Positions 24,717 to 34,314 of a DNA stretch of 42,807 bases are shown one piece after another. The position numbers and the translations under genes are program-made. Each line of letters opens with the position of its first letter. Within the stretch, counting starts at the first letter, position 1. The notes under the pieces are model-generated. The model had not been told where the DNA came from. It did no database searches and saw only the letters and a program-made list of their open reading frames with translations. This stretch comes from Bacteroidota bacterium (GTDB taxonomy: Bacteria; Bacteroidota; Bacteroidia; Cytophagales; Cyclobacteriaceae). Location of the stretch: the NCBI GenBank assembly GCA_018266435.1, contig JAFEAL010000017.1:1-42807 (forward strand), in the 5' to 3' direction.

Positions 24717-25877
24717 CTATCGTACTAATACCGGTAAATTGGCCGCCAACACTTGCAGGTCTTCGTCTTTTACTTCTTTTTTCTCATCGGCTACTAATAG
24801 AAAATTCTCATACAGTGTATTGAGTTCTTCGCCTTCGTATTTATGACCAAGCAGCTCCATCCTGTGTTTAAGGGCAGCTCTTCCGCTTCGTGCCGTCAAT
24901 ACAATGGATGAAGACGGTACGCCCACCTGTGCCGGGTTTATGATTTCGTAGTTTTCAGCATGCTTTAAAAACCCATCCTGGTGAATGCCGGATGAATGAG
25001 CAAACGCATTGGCACCTACAATTGCTTTGTTGGCTTGCACAGGCATGCGCATCATACCCGATACCAACTTACTGATAGCGTAAATTTTTTCTGATTTGAT
25101 GTTAGTGGTCAATTCTAAATCTCTATGTACCTGCAAAATCATAGCTACCTCTTCTAATGAGGTGTTGCCCGCCCGCTCACCGATACCATTGATCGTTACT
25201 TCTGCCTGACGTGCTCCGTTAATCAATCCTGAAATAGTGTTGGCTGTGGCCAGGCCCAAATCATTGTGGCAATGCACCGAGATGATGGCTTGATCTATGT
25301 TCTTTACATTTTCCACCAAGTGTTTGATTCGTTTACCGTAAAGATTAGGCAAACAATACCCGGTAGTGTCAGGAATGTTTACTACATCTGCGCCAGCCGC
25401 AATGACAGCCTCAATCAATTGAGATAGAAAAGTCAGGTCAGCTCGTCCGGCATCTTCGGCAAAAAACTCTACTTCATAGCCTTTACTCTTGGCATACGCC
25501 ACGGCCCAAGCACCTTGCTCGAGTACTTGTTGGCGAGTGCTTTTAAATTTGTGTTTAATGTGTACATCGCTTGAACCAATGCCGGTGTGGATGCGCCCCC
25601 GATGAGCATGCCGGAGCGCTTCGGCCGCTACATCAATATCGTCTTTCTTTGCGCGGGTAAGCCCGCAGACCGTTACTTTTTTTACTGCTTTTGAAATCTC
25701 CACAACCGAAAGAAAATCTCCGGGACTGGAAATTGGGAATCCGGCTTCAATTACATCTACCCCAAGCAACTCAAGCTCTCGGGCAATAACAATTTTTTCT
25801 TCCGTCTTCAACTGACAGCCGGGAACCTGCTCGCCATCGCGAAGTGTTGTATCGAAAATCTGAATTTTTTTAGCCAT
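24717..25877 (-). CDS. leuA: 2-isopropylmalate synthase, short form
   Basis: DRE-TIM metallolyase of 386 residues that condenses acetyl-CoA with 2-oxoisovalerate, the first committed step of leucine synthesis. The N terminus holds the catalytic DTTLRDGEQ (R13, D14, E16); [11 protein letters not shown] supplies the metal-binding HxH, and [14 protein letters not shown] and [13 protein letters not shown] are typical of LeuA. The protein stops after the linker subdomain and has none of the roughly 130-residue allosteric domain of E. coli LeuA (523 residues), so leucine feedback inhibition of the usual kind is not expected. Last gene of leuCDBA, 25 bp after leuB. A homocitrate-synthase relative is possible by sequence, but the operon argues for LeuA. 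Confidence 0.93.
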   Translation of the reverse strand: MAKKIQIFDTTLRDGEQVPGCQLKTEEKIVIARELELLGVDVIEAGFPISSPGDFLSVVEISKAVKKVTVCGLTRAKKDDIDVAAEALRHAHRGRIHTGIGSSDVHIKHKFKSTRQQVLEQGAWAVAYAKSKGYEVEFFAEDAGRADLTFLSQLIEAVIAAGADVVNIPDTTGYCLPNLYGKRIKHLVENVKNIDQAIISVHCHNDLGLATANTISGLINGARQAEVTINGIGERAGNTSLEEVAMILQVHRDLELTTNIKSEKIYAISKLVSGMMRMPVQANKAIVGANAFAHSSGIHQDGFLKHAENYEIINPAQVGVPSSSIVLTARSGRAALKHRMELLGHKYEGEELNTLYENFLLVADEKKEVKDEDLQVLAANLPVLVR

Positions 25878-25902
25878 AATTTTTTAATTTATACTACAAG
25901 CT

Positions 25903-27000
25903 TTAAGCTTGAGCAAATGATTTAATTTTTTTAATGTTTTTTGCTACTTCACTTCCCATTACGTGCGTATTCAAAATCTTTGTCTTGTCGGTGGATGTAT
26001 CAGCAATGTCTCCGGTGCGGAATCCTTGCTTCAAAACAGATTCAACGGCAGCAATTACGGTTTCAGATTCTTCTTTCATTCCAAAAGAAATATCCAGCAA
26101 AAGCGCAGCCGATAAAATTGAGGCTAGCGGGTTGGCGATCCCCTTACCGGTAATGTCGTGTGCGCTGCCATGGATGGGCTCGTATAAACCAACCTTATCC
26201 CCCACTGATGCCGATGCCAACATACCCATGGACCCGGCAATTTGCGAAGCCTCATCTGTAAGTATGTCGCCAAATAAGTTTCCGGTAAGCACCACATCAA
26301 AGCTGCGTGGAGTTTGAATCAACTTCATGGCTGCAGCATCTACAAACTGGTGTTCGAGTGTTACATCGGGATATTGTTTTCCTATTTCCTGAACTACTTC
26401 TCTCCACAACCGCGAACTTTCTAGCACATTGGCCTTGTCAACACTTGTGACTTTCTTTTTTCTTGTTTGTGCCGCCTGAAACGCTTTGTGAGCAATGCGC
26501 TCTACTTCAAAACGCTGATAGATCATCAGATCGTAAGCGGTATTGCGGTCGTCTTTTCTGCCTTTTTCACCAAAATACACATCGCCTGTCAGTTCACGAA
26601 AAAATAAAATATCTGAGCCTTTTAAAATTTCTGGTTTGATACTCGAGGCTCCAAGCAGTTCGTCAAACAATTTAATCGGGCGTAGGTTGGCGTACAGGCC
26701 TAATTCTTTGCGCATCTTCAACAACCCTTGTTCGGGGCGCACCTTGAGTGTGGGGTCATTGTCATAGGTAGGATGTCCAACCGCACCGAATAAGATTGCA
26801 TCACATTTTTTTAGTTTCTCCAGCGTCTCATCGGGCAGCGGGTTTCCGGTCGCTTCTATGGCTTCATGACCGATTGAAGCGTAGTCGTATTCAAATTGAT
26901 GACCAAAGGTTTCGGCAATTTTATCTAATACTTTTTTTCCTTCGGTAGTTACTTCTTTACCGATACCATCTCCGGGGAGTATAATAATTCTTTTTTTCAT
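25903..27000 (-). CDS. leuB: 3-isopropylmalate dehydrogenase
   Basis: NAD-dependent beta-decarboxylating dehydrogenase of 365 residues, converting 3-isopropylmalate to 2-oxoisocaproate. Characteristic segments are ILPGDGIGKEV at the N terminus, AILFGAVGHPTYD, LRPIKLF, ELTGDVYFGEKGR, the metal-binding TGNLFGDILTDEASQIAGSMGMLAS and PIHGSAHDITGKGIANP. The ATG at 26998-27000 begins the family N terminus; a longer upstream reading frame adds 21 unrelated residues and is rejected. Third gene of leuCDBA. Confidence 0.96.
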   Translation of the reverse strand: MKKRIIILPGDGIGKEVTTEGKKVLDKIAETFGHQFEYDYASIGHEAIEATGNPLPDETLEKLKKCDAILFGAVGHPTYDNDPTLKVRPEQGLLKMRKELGLYANLRPIKLFDELLGASSIKPEILKGSDILFFRELTGDVYFGEKGRKDDRNTAYDLMIYQRFEVERIAHKAFQAAQTRKKKVTSVDKANVLESSRLWREVVQEIGKQYPDVTLEHQFVDAAAMKLIQTPRSFDVVLTGNLFGDILTDEASQIAGSMGMLASASVGDKVGLYEPIHGSAHDITGKGIANPLASILSAALLLDISFGMKEESETVIAAVESVLKQGFRTGDIADTSTDKTKILNTHVMGSEVAKNIKKIKSFAQA

Positions 27001-27066
27001 TCCTATTAGGCTATGTGCTTTACATGGCAAGTCATGAGTTATCTGTTCAAAACCCGCAGGCAAAAG

Positions 27067-27651
27067 CTATGAATGTGCTAAATCAAATTTTTTTATTTCG
27101 TTATTCAGGCTTAATAAATAATCAATATCATCGTAGCCACTCATCAGGCATGTTTTTTTGTATGCATTGATTTCAAAATTCTCCCTGACTGATCCAACTT
27201 GTAAAAATTGATTCTCCAGGTTGACTATAATTTCAGTTGAAGGCTTCTCCTCTATCAAGGCAAGTAGTTGTAGCAAAAAACTATCAGAGACTACAATGGG
27301 CAGTAATCCGTTGTTGAGCGCGTTGTTTTTAAAAATATCGGCAAAGAAGCTGCTCACAATCACACGAAAACCATAATCATAGATAGACCAGGCGGCATGC
27401 TCGCGGCTGCTGCCGCAACCAAAGTTTTTTCCTGCTATCAAAATTTTTCCTGAATACTTGGCGTCATTCAATACAAAACTTTTGATTGGTTGATTGTCGT
27501 TATCATACCTCCAATCACGAAAAAGGTTTTCCCCAAAGCCTTCCCTTGTGGTCGCTTTCAAAAAACGCGCGGGAATAATCTGGTCTGTGTCAATGTTCTC
27601 CATCGCCAGAGGTACTCCTGTTGTTTTTAATGTTGTAAATTTTTCTTTCAT
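27067..27651 (-). CDS. leuD: 3-isopropylmalate dehydratase small subunit
   Basis: Small (swivelling) subunit of isopropylmalate isomerase, 194 residues, partner of LeuC. It shows [14 protein letters not shown] near residue 20, the substrate-loop [15 protein letters not shown], and [17 protein letters not shown]. Length matches the family. The gene begins 68 bp after leuC; that gap contains an 11-bp hairpin that may separate LeuC and LeuD mRNA levels. Confidence 0.96.
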   Translation of the reverse strand: MKEKFTTLKTTGVPLAMENIDTDQIIPARFLKATTREGFGENLFRDWRYDNDNQPIKSFVLNDAKYSGKILIAGKNFGCGSSREHAAWSIYDYGFRVIVSSFFADIFKNNALNNGLLPIVVSDSFLLQLLALIEEKPSTEIIVNLENQFLQVGSVRENFEINAYKKTCLMSGYDDIDYLLSLNNEIKKFDLAHS

Positions 27652-27680
27652 ATCTTAATCCTTGTTCCTCGGTTCTGAAT

Positions 27681-27709
27681 TACTAAGGCTCTGCGGGTGA
27701 GCCTTAGTA
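27681..27709 (-). promoter_or_regulatory. intercistronic hairpin between leuC and leuD
   Basis: TACTAAGGCTC and GAGCCTTAGTA form a perfect 11-bp stem around a 7-nt loop, starting about 10 nt after the leuC stop. On the leu mRNA no U-tract follows, so a processing, stability or pausing element fits better than an intrinsic terminator. Confidence 0.55.
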
Positions 27710-27719
27710 TTCGGTTTCT

Positions 27720-29129
27720 TTAATTAACAAATTCTCTCACGTCAGTAACCTTTCCGGTGATCGCAGCTACCGCAGCACTCAGCGGGCTTGCTAAAAATGT
27801 GCGCGACTTGGGCCCTTGTCTTCCTTCAAAATTCCGGTTAGAAGTGCTGATGCAATATTTTCCTGGGGGAACTTTGTCTTCGTTCATACCTAAGCAAGCC
27901 GAACAACCGGGGCTACGCAATTCAAAGCCAGCCGCATTAAATATTATATCGAGCCCTTCTTTCTTGGCTTGCTCCTCTACTTGCTTCGATCCGGGAATCA
28001 CCCATACTTCTACACTGCCGGCTTTCTTTTTTCCTTTTACTATGTTAGCCACCAGGCGCAGGTCTTCAATGCGTGCATTAGTGCAACTGCCGATGAAAAC
28101 ATAATCAATCGGCTGTCCGAGCAACTGACTCCCCGGCTTCAGCCCCATATATTCCAATGATTTTTTAAAAGACGTTTGCTCAGAAGTATCTTTTAATTCT
28201 TCTGGTCTTGGAATACGATCAGTAATTTTTATCCCCATACCCGGATTGGTACCATAGGTGATCATCGGGGCAATATCGGCCGCGTCAAATTTCAGAACTT
28301 TATCGTACACAGCCCCCTCGTCTGTTGCTAGTTGTTTCCAGTTCTTCACTGCCAGGTCAAATGCCGCGCCTTGCGGGGCAAACTTTCTTTCTTTGATATA
28401 ATTAAAAGTTGTTTCATCCGGAGCGATCAGCCCTCCACGTGCTCCCATTTCAATACTCATGTTGCAGATGGTCATTCGTGCTTCCATCGTTAGGCTGCGG
28501 ATGGTGCTGCCCGCATACTCAACAAAAAAGCCAGTGGCTCCACTGGCTGATATTTTTGAAATGATGTATAAAATAATGTCTTTGCTCACCACCCCTTTAC
28601 CCAATACACCATTGATTTCAATTTTCATGGTTTTAGGTTTGTATTGTAAAATACATTGGGTGGCCAACACTTGTTCTACTTCACTGGTGCCGATACCAAA
28701 AGCAATGTTGCCAAATGCTCCGTGTGTGCTGGTGTGACTATCGCCACACACAATGGTCATGCCCGGCAAGGTCAACCCTAACTCTGGCCCGATGATGTGA
28801 ACGATACCCTGAAAAGGATGCCCAAGGTCATACAACTCTACACCAAATTCTTTGCAGTTTTTTCTGAGTGTATCTACCTGGTGGCGGCTCAGTGCTTCTT
28901 TAATCGGCAGGTGTTGGTCTTTTGTTGGAACGTTGTGGTCGGCTGTTGCAGTAGTCCGGCTGGTATTAAATACCTTGATGCCACGTTTACGCAATCCATC
29001 AAAAGCCTGGGGGCTCGTTACTTCGTGAATAAAGTGACGGTCGATAAACAATGCATCCGGGTAACCCTCAGAATGCTTGACTACGTGTGCATTCCATATC
29101 TTTTCAAATATTGTTTTTGGTGTACTCAC
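27720..29129 (-). CDS. leuC: 3-isopropylmalate dehydratase large subunit
   Basis: Aconitase-family large subunit of isopropylmalate isomerase, 469 residues, carrying the [4Fe-4S] cluster. Cluster cysteines are C349 ([11 protein letters not shown]), C409 and C412 (GCSACLGMN), matching 347/407/410 of E. coli Leu[16 protein letters not shown] is also present. The start is GTG at 29127-29129, which gives the usual [15 protein letters not shown] terminus; no ATG is in frame upstream. First gene of leuCDBA, 37 bp downstream of a strong hairpin and divergent from the ilv operon. Confidence 0.96.
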   Translation of the reverse strand: MSTPKTIFEKIWNAHVVKHSEGYPDALFIDRHFIHEVTSPQAFDGLRKRGIKVFNTSRTTATADHNVPTKDQHLPIKEALSRHQVDTLRKNCKEFGVELYDLGHPFQGIVHIIGPELGLTLPGMTIVCGDSHTSTHGAFGNIAFGIGTSEVEQVLATQCILQYKPKTMKIEINGVLGKGVVSKDIILYIISKISASGATGFFVEYAGSTIRSLTMEARMTICNMSIEMGARGGLIAPDETTFNYIKERKFAPQGAAFDLAVKNWKQLATDEGAVYDKVLKFDAADIAPMITYGTNPGMGIKITDRIPRPEELKDTSEQTSFKKSLEYMGLKPGSQLLGQPIDYVFIGSCTNARIEDLRLVANIVKGKKKAGSVEVWVIPGSKQVEEQAKKEGLDIIFNAAGFELRSPGCSACLGMNEDKVPPGKYCISTSNRNFEGRQGPKSRTFLASPLSAAVAAITGKVTDVREFVN

Positions 29130-29166
29130 AACAACTGTTAGTTTGTCATCAATAGTTTAAAATGCA

Positions 29167-29201
29167 ATCGCCCCGCTAACGGAATGCGTTAGCGGGGCGA
29201 T
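29167..29201 (-). promoter_or_regulatory. perfect 15-bp GC-rich hairpin in the leuC leader
   Basis: ATCGCCCCGCTAAC (29167-29180) and GTTAGCGGGGCGAT (29188-29201) are perfectly complementary; one more G-C pair closes a 5-nt loop. It is by far the most GC-rich structure in this region and lies 37 bp before leuC. On the minus strand it is followed by a weak tract (TTGCATTTT), so it may be an attenuator or a transcript-end structure of the leu operon leader. Confidence 0.5.
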
Positions 29202-29328
29202 CAGTAATTCGCTTGCAAGATGAGAAACTAAATTGATAAAGAGGATACGCTCTTTGAAAAAAATTTATTCTCAGGTACTACCTAACACTTGTTGAATATT
29301 TTGTGACAGAAATTTTTTATTTTAAATC

Positions 29329-29361
29329 TTGGTGTATGTACTTCATTTTTATTTATACTTG
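29329..29361 (+). promoter_or_regulatory. candidate promoter of the ilv leader and operon
   Basis: TTG at 29329-29331 and TATACTTG at 29354-29361 (7 of 8 matches to TAnnTTTG) with a 22-bp spacer resemble a Bacteroidota housekeeping promoter. The predicted start point, about 29368, would precede the leader peptide ATG by some 25 nt. Confidence 0.4.
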
Positions 29362-29391
29362 CGCAGTATTTAGCACAAACAAAATTTAGAA

Positions 29392-29475
29392 ATGAGAAAT
29401 AACCTTGCAAATGTTTTGTTAACCCGTGTTGAGTTGATCAGCATTATTATTCTATTGACAAGACTCAAGAGGTGA
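29392..29475 (+). CDS. ilv operon leader peptide (attenuation peptide)
   Basis: A 27-codon reading frame, too short for standard gene finding, begins at ATG 29392 and ends at TGA 29473-29475. It has 7 Leu, 4 Ile and 2 Val, including LISIIILLTRL near its end, so nearly half its codons call for the three end products of the operon. It is followed after about 20 nt by a strong intrinsic terminator and then by ilvE. This is the classic layout of transcription attenuation: scarce charged Leu/Ile/Val tRNA stalls the ribosome on the BCAA codons and lets RNA polymerase pass the terminator. Translation of the peptide is inferred. Confidence 0.8.
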   Translation: MRNNLANVLLTRVELISIIILLTRLKR

Positions 29476-29497
29476 TCACTAATAAATAAAATTTTAT

Positions 29498-29533
29498 AAA
29501 AACCGCCTCGAAATTTCGGGGCGGTTTTGTTTT
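29498..29533 (+). terminator. intrinsic terminator (attenuator) before ilvE
   Basis: AAAACCGCC (29499-29507) pairs with GGCGGTTTT (29520-29528); the stem continues inward through CGAAA/TTTCG, giving about 15 pairs with one wobble, and TTTTGTTTT follows. It sits between the BCAA-rich leader peptide and ilvE with no other gene to terminate, so it acts as the attenuator of the ilv operon. Confidence 0.85.
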
Positions 29534-29573
29534 ATACAGGCTATCGCAAACTAACAGTTGTTTTAACAATCTT

Positions 29574-30464
29574 ATGAAATACTATACAGAAGACTCCATT
29601 ATTTTTTTAGACGGAAAGTTCCAGCCGGCAAAAGGTGCAGCCGCCAGCCTCTTTTCACAAACCATGCATTATGGCTACGGTGTGTTTGAAGGGATTCGCG
29701 CTTATGCCACCATTCATGGAACAAAAATTTTTAAGCCGTACGAACATTTTGAGAGGTTGATTATGAGTTGTCAATTACTCAATATCCCGTTTAACTACAG
29801 CCTAGAAGAACTGACTCAACTCAGTTACCAGGTATTGGAAAAGAATAATTTATCAAGTGCCTACATCCGCCCCTTGGTTATTACCGGTGAAAACATGGCG
29901 CTCTCCGGTTCGCAAGAATCTACTTTGATGATTGCAACCTGGAAGTGGCCCAAATATTTTTCTCACAAAGAAATTGACATCTGCATTTCTTCCATCGAAC
30001 GACCAAACCCCAAAAGCACTAAAGTGGATGCCAAAACTTGTGGACAGTATGTTCACGCCATTCTGGCCTCAAATGAAGCCCGACAACGCGGCTTTGATGA
30101 AGCCTTAATGCTGGATGCAAATGGCTTTGTAGCACAAGGCCCCGGGGCTAATTTCTTTTTTGAAAAGAATGGAGTTCTCTACACTGCGCCTCAGGGAAAT
30201 ATATTGCCTGGCATTACCAGGCAAACGGTAATTGAAATTTGTAACGAGATGGAAATACCCGTAAAAGAAAAATTTTTTAAACCCGAAGAATTATTAGAAG
30301 CTGACAGTGCTTTCTTCTGCGGCACTGCCACCGAGATATCTGCCATTCGGTCTTTTGAGCGACACCCCATGCACAAACCCTGGCCAAGTTCATTGGGCTC
30401 CATTGTTCAACAGGCTTACAACAATATGGTGATGGAAAAAAGCTTTGCTTACGTGATCGTCTAA
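29574..30464 (+). CDS. ilvE: branched-chain amino acid aminotransferase
   Basis: Fold-type IV PLP enzyme of 296 residues that transfers the amino group between glutamate and the 2-oxo acids of Val, Ile and Leu. Landmarks are [19 protein letters not shown] (26-44), the probable PLP lysine K154 in [35 protein letters not shown] and [15 protein letters not shown]. Length is normal. First structural gene of ilvEDBNC, 40 bp after the attenuator and 13 bp before ilvD. Confidence 0.95.
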   Translation: MKYYTEDSIIFLDGKFQPAKGAAASLFSQTMHYGYGVFEGIRAYATIHGTKIFKPYEHFERLIMSCQLLNIPFNYSLEELTQLSYQVLEKNNLSSAYIRPLVITGENMALSGSQESTLMIATWKWPKYFSHKEIDICISSIERPNPKSTKVDAKTCGQYVHAILASNEARQRGFDEALMLDANGFVAQGPGANFFFEKNGVLYTAPQGNILPGITRQTVIEICNEMEIPVKEKFFKPEELLEADSAFFCGTATEISAIRSFERHPMHKPWPSSLGSIVQQAYNNMVMEKSFAYVIV

Positions 30465-30477
30465 TTTTTTTTTAAAG

Positions 30478-32151
30478 ATGAATAAGTACAGCAAAACATT
30501 AACCCAAGACTCGACCCTGCCGGGGGCGCAGGCCATGCTCTATGCCATTGGCTTGAATGAATCAGATTTTAAAAAAGCACAGGTAGGCATTGCCAGCACC
30601 GGCTTTGACGGCAACTCGTGCAATATGCACCTGAATGCACTGGCCACCGAAATAAAACAAGCCGTTTGGGATCAGGAATTGGTAGGCTTGGTTTTCAATA
30701 CCATTGGTGTGAGTGATGGCATGAGCAACGGCACCGAAGGTATGCGGTATTCGCTGGTAAGTCGCGAAGTAATTGCCGACTCGATCGAAACTGTTTGTGG
30801 AGCACAATACTACGATGGGTTGATTGCAGTAGTTGGTTGTGACAAAAATATGCCCGGATCATTGATCGCCATGGGGCGATTAAATCGCCCCTCAATCATG
30901 GTGTATGGCGGCACCATTGCCGGTGGTCACTGGAAGGGCAAGCCGCTCAATATCGTTTCTGCGTTTGAAGCACTCGGAGAAAAATTAGCAAATAAACTTT
31001 CAGACGAAGATTATAAAGGCATCATTCAGAACTCGTGTCCCGGTGCTGGTGCCTGCGGTGGCATGTACACCGCCAACACCATGGCCTCGGCCATTGAAGC
31101 ATTGGGCATGGCACTGCCGGGCACTTCATCTAACCCTGCCCTGAGTAAAGAAAAATCAAGTGAATGCGTTGAAGCAGCAAAAGCCATCCGGCTGATACTC
31201 GAAAGAGATATTAAACCAAAAGACGTGATGACGTACCCGGCATTTGAAAATGCCCTGACTGTGATCATGGCTTTAGGCGGATCGACCAATGCCGTCATTC
31301 ACATGATTGCCATAGCCAAATCAGTCGGCATTACATTAACACAAGAAGACTTTCAGCGCATCTCTGATAAGACCCCATTACTGGCTGATTTGAAACCTAG
31401 CGGAAAATACTTAATGGAAGACTTGCACAAAATAGGCGGCACTCCCCTGTTGATGAAGTACCTGCTCGATAATGGTTTTCTTCATGGCGATTGCATAACT
31501 GTGACCGGAAAAACCATTGCTGAAAATTTAGCAATTGTTCCATCAATCAATTTTGATACACAAGATTTGATTTTACCCCTTGAAAAACCTATCAAAAAAA
31601 CCGGACATATTCAAATCCTATATGGCAACCTGGCCGAAAAAGGATCTGTGGCTAAGATTACCGGCAAAGAAGGAGAACGCTTCAAAGGTACTGCACGCGT
31701 CTTCAATGGTGAGTTTGAACTGGTGGACGGAATACGTTCAGGGCGAATTAAAGAAGGCGATGTAATTGTGATTCGTTACGTAGGCCCAAAAGGCGCTCCC
31801 GGAATGCCTGAAATGCTAAAACCAACTTCGTTGATTATGGGAGCCGGCTTGGGTAAATCGGTTGCGCTTATTACCGATGGAAGATTTTCTGGTGGCACCC
31901 ACGGATTTGTAGTGGGGCACATCACGCCCGAAGCATTTGATGGAGGAATGCTGGCTTTAGTAGAAGATGGCGACTGGATTGAGATCGATGTAAAAAAACG
32001 TCAGCTCAATTTATTGGTTGAAGATAAAGTGATGGCCATCCGCAGGTCACACTACAAGCAACCAGCATTGCGTGTAAAAAGCGGGGTACTCTACAAATAT
32101 GCTAAACAAGTTAAAACTGCTGCCGATGGATGCGTTACTGACGAAAACTGA
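30478..32151 (+). CDS. ilvD: dihydroxy-acid dehydratase
   Basis: Iron-sulfur dehydratase of 557 residues converting 2,3-dihydroxy acids to the 2-oxo acid precursors of valine and isoleucine. Three cysteines at conserved places can bind the cluster: C48 (GNSCNMH), C121 (GCDKNMPG) and C193 ([16 protein letters not shown]). [17 protein letters not shown] near the C terminus is also typical. Presence of the first cysteine suggests a [2Fe-2S]-type enzyme, by analogy. Its 3' end overlaps the start of ilvB by about 26-53 bp. Confidence 0.96.
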   Translation: MNKYSKTLTQDSTLPGAQAMLYAIGLNESDFKKAQVGIASTGFDGNSCNMHLNALATEIKQAVWDQELVGLVFNTIGVSDGMSNGTEGMRYSLVSREVIADSIETVCGAQYYDGLIAVVGCDKNMPGSLIAMGRLNRPSIMVYGGTIAGGHWKGKPLNIVSAFEALGEKLANKLSDEDYKGIIQNSCPGAGACGGMYTANTMASAIEALGMALPGTSSNPALSKEKSSECVEAAKAIRLILERDIKPKDVMTYPAFENALTVIMALGGSTNAVIHMIAIAKSVGITLTQEDFQRISDKTPLLADLKPSGKYLMEDLHKIGGTPLLMKYLLDNGFLHGDCITVTGKTIAENLAIVPSINFDTQDLILPLEKPIKKTGHIQILYGNLAEKGSVAKITGKEGERFKGTARVFNGEFELVDGIRSGRIKEGDVIVIRYVGPKGAPGMPEMLKPTSLIMGAGLGKSVALITDGRFSGGTHGFVVGHITPEAFDGGMLALVEDGDWIEIDVKKRQLNLLVEDKVMAIRRSHYKQPALRVKSGVLYKYAKQVKTAADGCVTDEN

Positions 32152-33886
32152 ACATAAAAAAATATCACCTGAAAAATCAGGAGAAAAAATTTCCGGTTCT
32201 GAAATCCTCCTCCGTTGCCTTATTGAAGAAGGTGTTGATACTATTTTCGGGTATCCGGGCGGAGCCATCATGCCGGTGTACGATGCGCTCTATGATTATG
32301 CCGACCGATTGAACCATATTTTAGTCAGGCATGAACAAGGCTCTATTCATGCGGCACAAGGATTTGCCCGGGCGAGTGGAAAAACAGGCGTAGCCCTGGC
32401 CACCTCTGGCCCGGGTGCATTAAATCTGATAACCGGCTTGGGCGATGCCCTGATTGACTCCACTCCGGTGGTCTGTATTACTGGTCAGGTGTTTGCTCAC
32501 CTGCTTGGTACCGATGCCTTTCAGGAAATGGATGTGGTCAACACCACCATTCCCGTTACTAAGTGGAATGCACAAGTTACTGAAGCCAAAGACATCGCAT
32601 CAGTTATCAGCAAGGCATTTTATATTGCCAAAACAGGAAGGCCAGGCCCCGTGTTGGTGGACATCACTAAAAATGCGCAGAACGAGATTCATGAATTTAC
32701 CGGCTACAAAAAATGTGAAGGGATCAGAACATATAAACCCAAACCTGTATTACCGCTGACAGAAATTGAATCTGCTGCCGCACTAATTAATTCGGCAACT
32801 AAACCTTACATACTAGCCGGGCAAGGAGTTATTCTATCCGCTGCCACTGATGAGTTGATTGCTTTCTCTGAGAAAACCGGCATCCCAGTAGCCTGCACGC
32901 TGCTTGGGCTTGGTGCATTTCCTACAGACCATCCGAATTATGTAGGCCTCCTGGGTATGCACGGAAATTATGCGCCCAATGTATTAACTAATGAATGCGA
33001 TGTGCTCATTGCCATTGGCATGCGCTTCGATGACCGTGTAACCGGAAATGTGAGCAAATATGCCCAACAAGCCAACGTGATTCACATCGATATTGATCTC
33101 GCAGAAATTAATAAAATCATTCAAAGCAATGTACCCATTCATGCAGACGCTAAAGAAGCATTACAGGCTTTGATTCAACTATGCAAGCCTAACACACACA
33201 ATGAATGGATCGAAAAGTTCAATTCCTTAAAAAAAATTGAACTGGAAAAAATTGTACACAAAGAGTTTAACCCAATAGGCAAGTTGATGATGGGTGAAGT
33301 GGTGAATCGCCTCTCCGCCCTGACAAATGGCAATGCAATCATTGTAACAGATGTAGGGCAGCACCAAATGATTACTTCGCGCTACTTTGGGTATAAAAAT
33401 CCAAGAACAAACATCACATCAGGCGGAGCAGGAACTATGGGCTTTGCCTTGCCGGCTGCCATGGGCGCCAAAATGGCGATGCCCGATCAACCCGTAATTG
33501 CCGTGATGGGCGATGGCGGGTTTCAAATGACCATTCAGGAACTCGGCACAATCATGCAATCTAAAATCGCGGTGAAAATGATTGTACTCAACAATAATTT
33601 TCTTGGCATGGTGCGGCAGTGGCAAGAACTGTTTCACAATAAACGTTATTCTTTTACTGAAATGCACAATCCCGATTTCATAAAAATTGCCGAAGCCTAT
33701 TCAATCCGTGCAAAAAAAATTTCTGAACGAAATGAGTTAGATGAAGCAATTCAAGAAATGCTAAATGCAAAAGACGCTTATTTCCTGGAAGTAGTGGTAG
33801 GCAAAGAAGATAATGTGTTTCCAATGGTTCCGGCCGGTGCGGGTGTGAGTGAAATCATACTGGAGGCACCAACCAAAAAAAAATAA
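32099..33886 (+). CDS. ilvB: acetolactate synthase, catalytic subunit
   Basis: ThDP- and FAD-dependent acetohydroxyacid synthase large subunit, about 595 residues, making acetolactate or acetohydroxybutyrate from pyruvate and a 2-oxo acid. Visible motifs are [19 protein letters not shown] with the catalytic glutamate in [33 protein letters not shown], and the ThDP-Mg site [13 protein letters not shown]...[14 protein letters not shown] 32099 overlaps ilvD by 53 bp; ATG 32126 (MDALLTKTE) is an alternative with a 26-bp overlap. Either way translation is likely coupled to ilvD. ilvN follows after 35 bp. Confidence 0.95.
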   Translation: MLNKLKLLPMDALLTKTEHKKISPEKSGEKISGSEILLRCLIEEGVDTIFGYPGGAIMPVYDALYDYADRLNHILVRHEQGSIHAAQGFARASGKTGVALATSGPGALNLITGLGDALIDSTPVVCITGQVFAHLLGTDAFQEMDVVNTTIPVTKWNAQVTEAKDIASVISKAFYIAKTGRPGPVLVDITKNAQNEIHEFTGYKKCEGIRTYKPKPVLPLTEIESAAALINSATKPYILAGQGVILSAATDELIAFSEKTGIPVACTLLGLGAFPTDHPNYVGLLGMHGNYAPNVLTNECDVLIAIGMRFDDRVTGNVSKYAQQANVIHIDIDLAEINKIIQSNVPIHADAKEALQALIQLCKPNTHNEWIEKFNSLKKIELEKIVHKEFNPIGKLMMGEVVNRLSALTNGNAIIVTDVGQHQMITSRYFGYKNPRTNITSGGAGTMGFALPAAMGAKMAMPDQPVIAVMGDGGFQMTIQELGTIMQSKIAVKMIVLNNNFLGMVRQWQELFHNKRYSFTEMHNPDFIKIAEAYSIRAKKISERNELDEAIQEMLNAKDAYFLEVVVGKEDNVFPMVPAGAGVSEIILEAPTKKK

Positions 33887-33921
33887 TTTGATCTGAGTAC
33901 ATAACTTTTGAATGCATCTCC

Positions 33922-34212
33922 ATGAAACAAGATTTTACCCTGCTGCTCTCCTCCGATAATAATTTTTCAGTGCTTAACCGAATTGTTAACATACTGAACA
34001 GGCGAAGGGTACGCATAAAAAAACTGATAGGCTTTGAAGATGAAAATGATTTTCGCAGGGGCGGAATCATCATGCTTGTTCACACTACTTCTGATATGGT
34101 TGAGAAATGTAAACTTCAACTAAAAAAACTCATTGAAGTTGATGAAGTAGATGTGTTTGAAGGAAGCAATCAATACTTAGAACATAGCGAACGAATTGTG
34201 GATATTGATTAA
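33922..34212 (+). CDS. ilvN: acetolactate synthase, small regulatory subunit
   Basis: ACT-domain regulatory subunit of 96 residues that binds and activates IlvB and usually confers valine inhibition. The pattern FTLLLSSDNNFSVLNRIVNILNRR, later GGIIMLVHTTSDMVEKCKLQLKKLIEV, is a beta-alpha-beta ACT unit. At 96 residues it matches E. coli IlvN and lacks the second domain of longer IlvH types. It lies 35 bp after ilvB and 102 bp before ilvC. Confidence 0.9.
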   Translation: MKQDFTLLLSSDNNFSVLNRIVNILNRRRVRIKKLIGFEDENDFRRGGIIMLVHTTSDMVEKCKLQLKKLIEVDEVDVFEGSNQYLEHSERIVDID

Positions 34213-34314
34213 CTAATAGTTAGTGCCCGGTGTAAATGCTCAACTAAACCAACACAAAATATTTTATATTCTAAATTCACTAAATACTAAATACTTAATT
34301 CAAATTACTAAAAA

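Noticed and set aside
25897..25911. CAAGCTT-T-AAGCTTG palindrome at the leuB-leuA junction
   Set aside because: A one-base centre cannot form a hairpin loop and it overlaps the leuB stop; probably chance.
27001..27063. 21-residue N-terminal extension of LeuB
   Set aside because: The family N terminus begins at ATG 27000; the extension is unlike LeuB.
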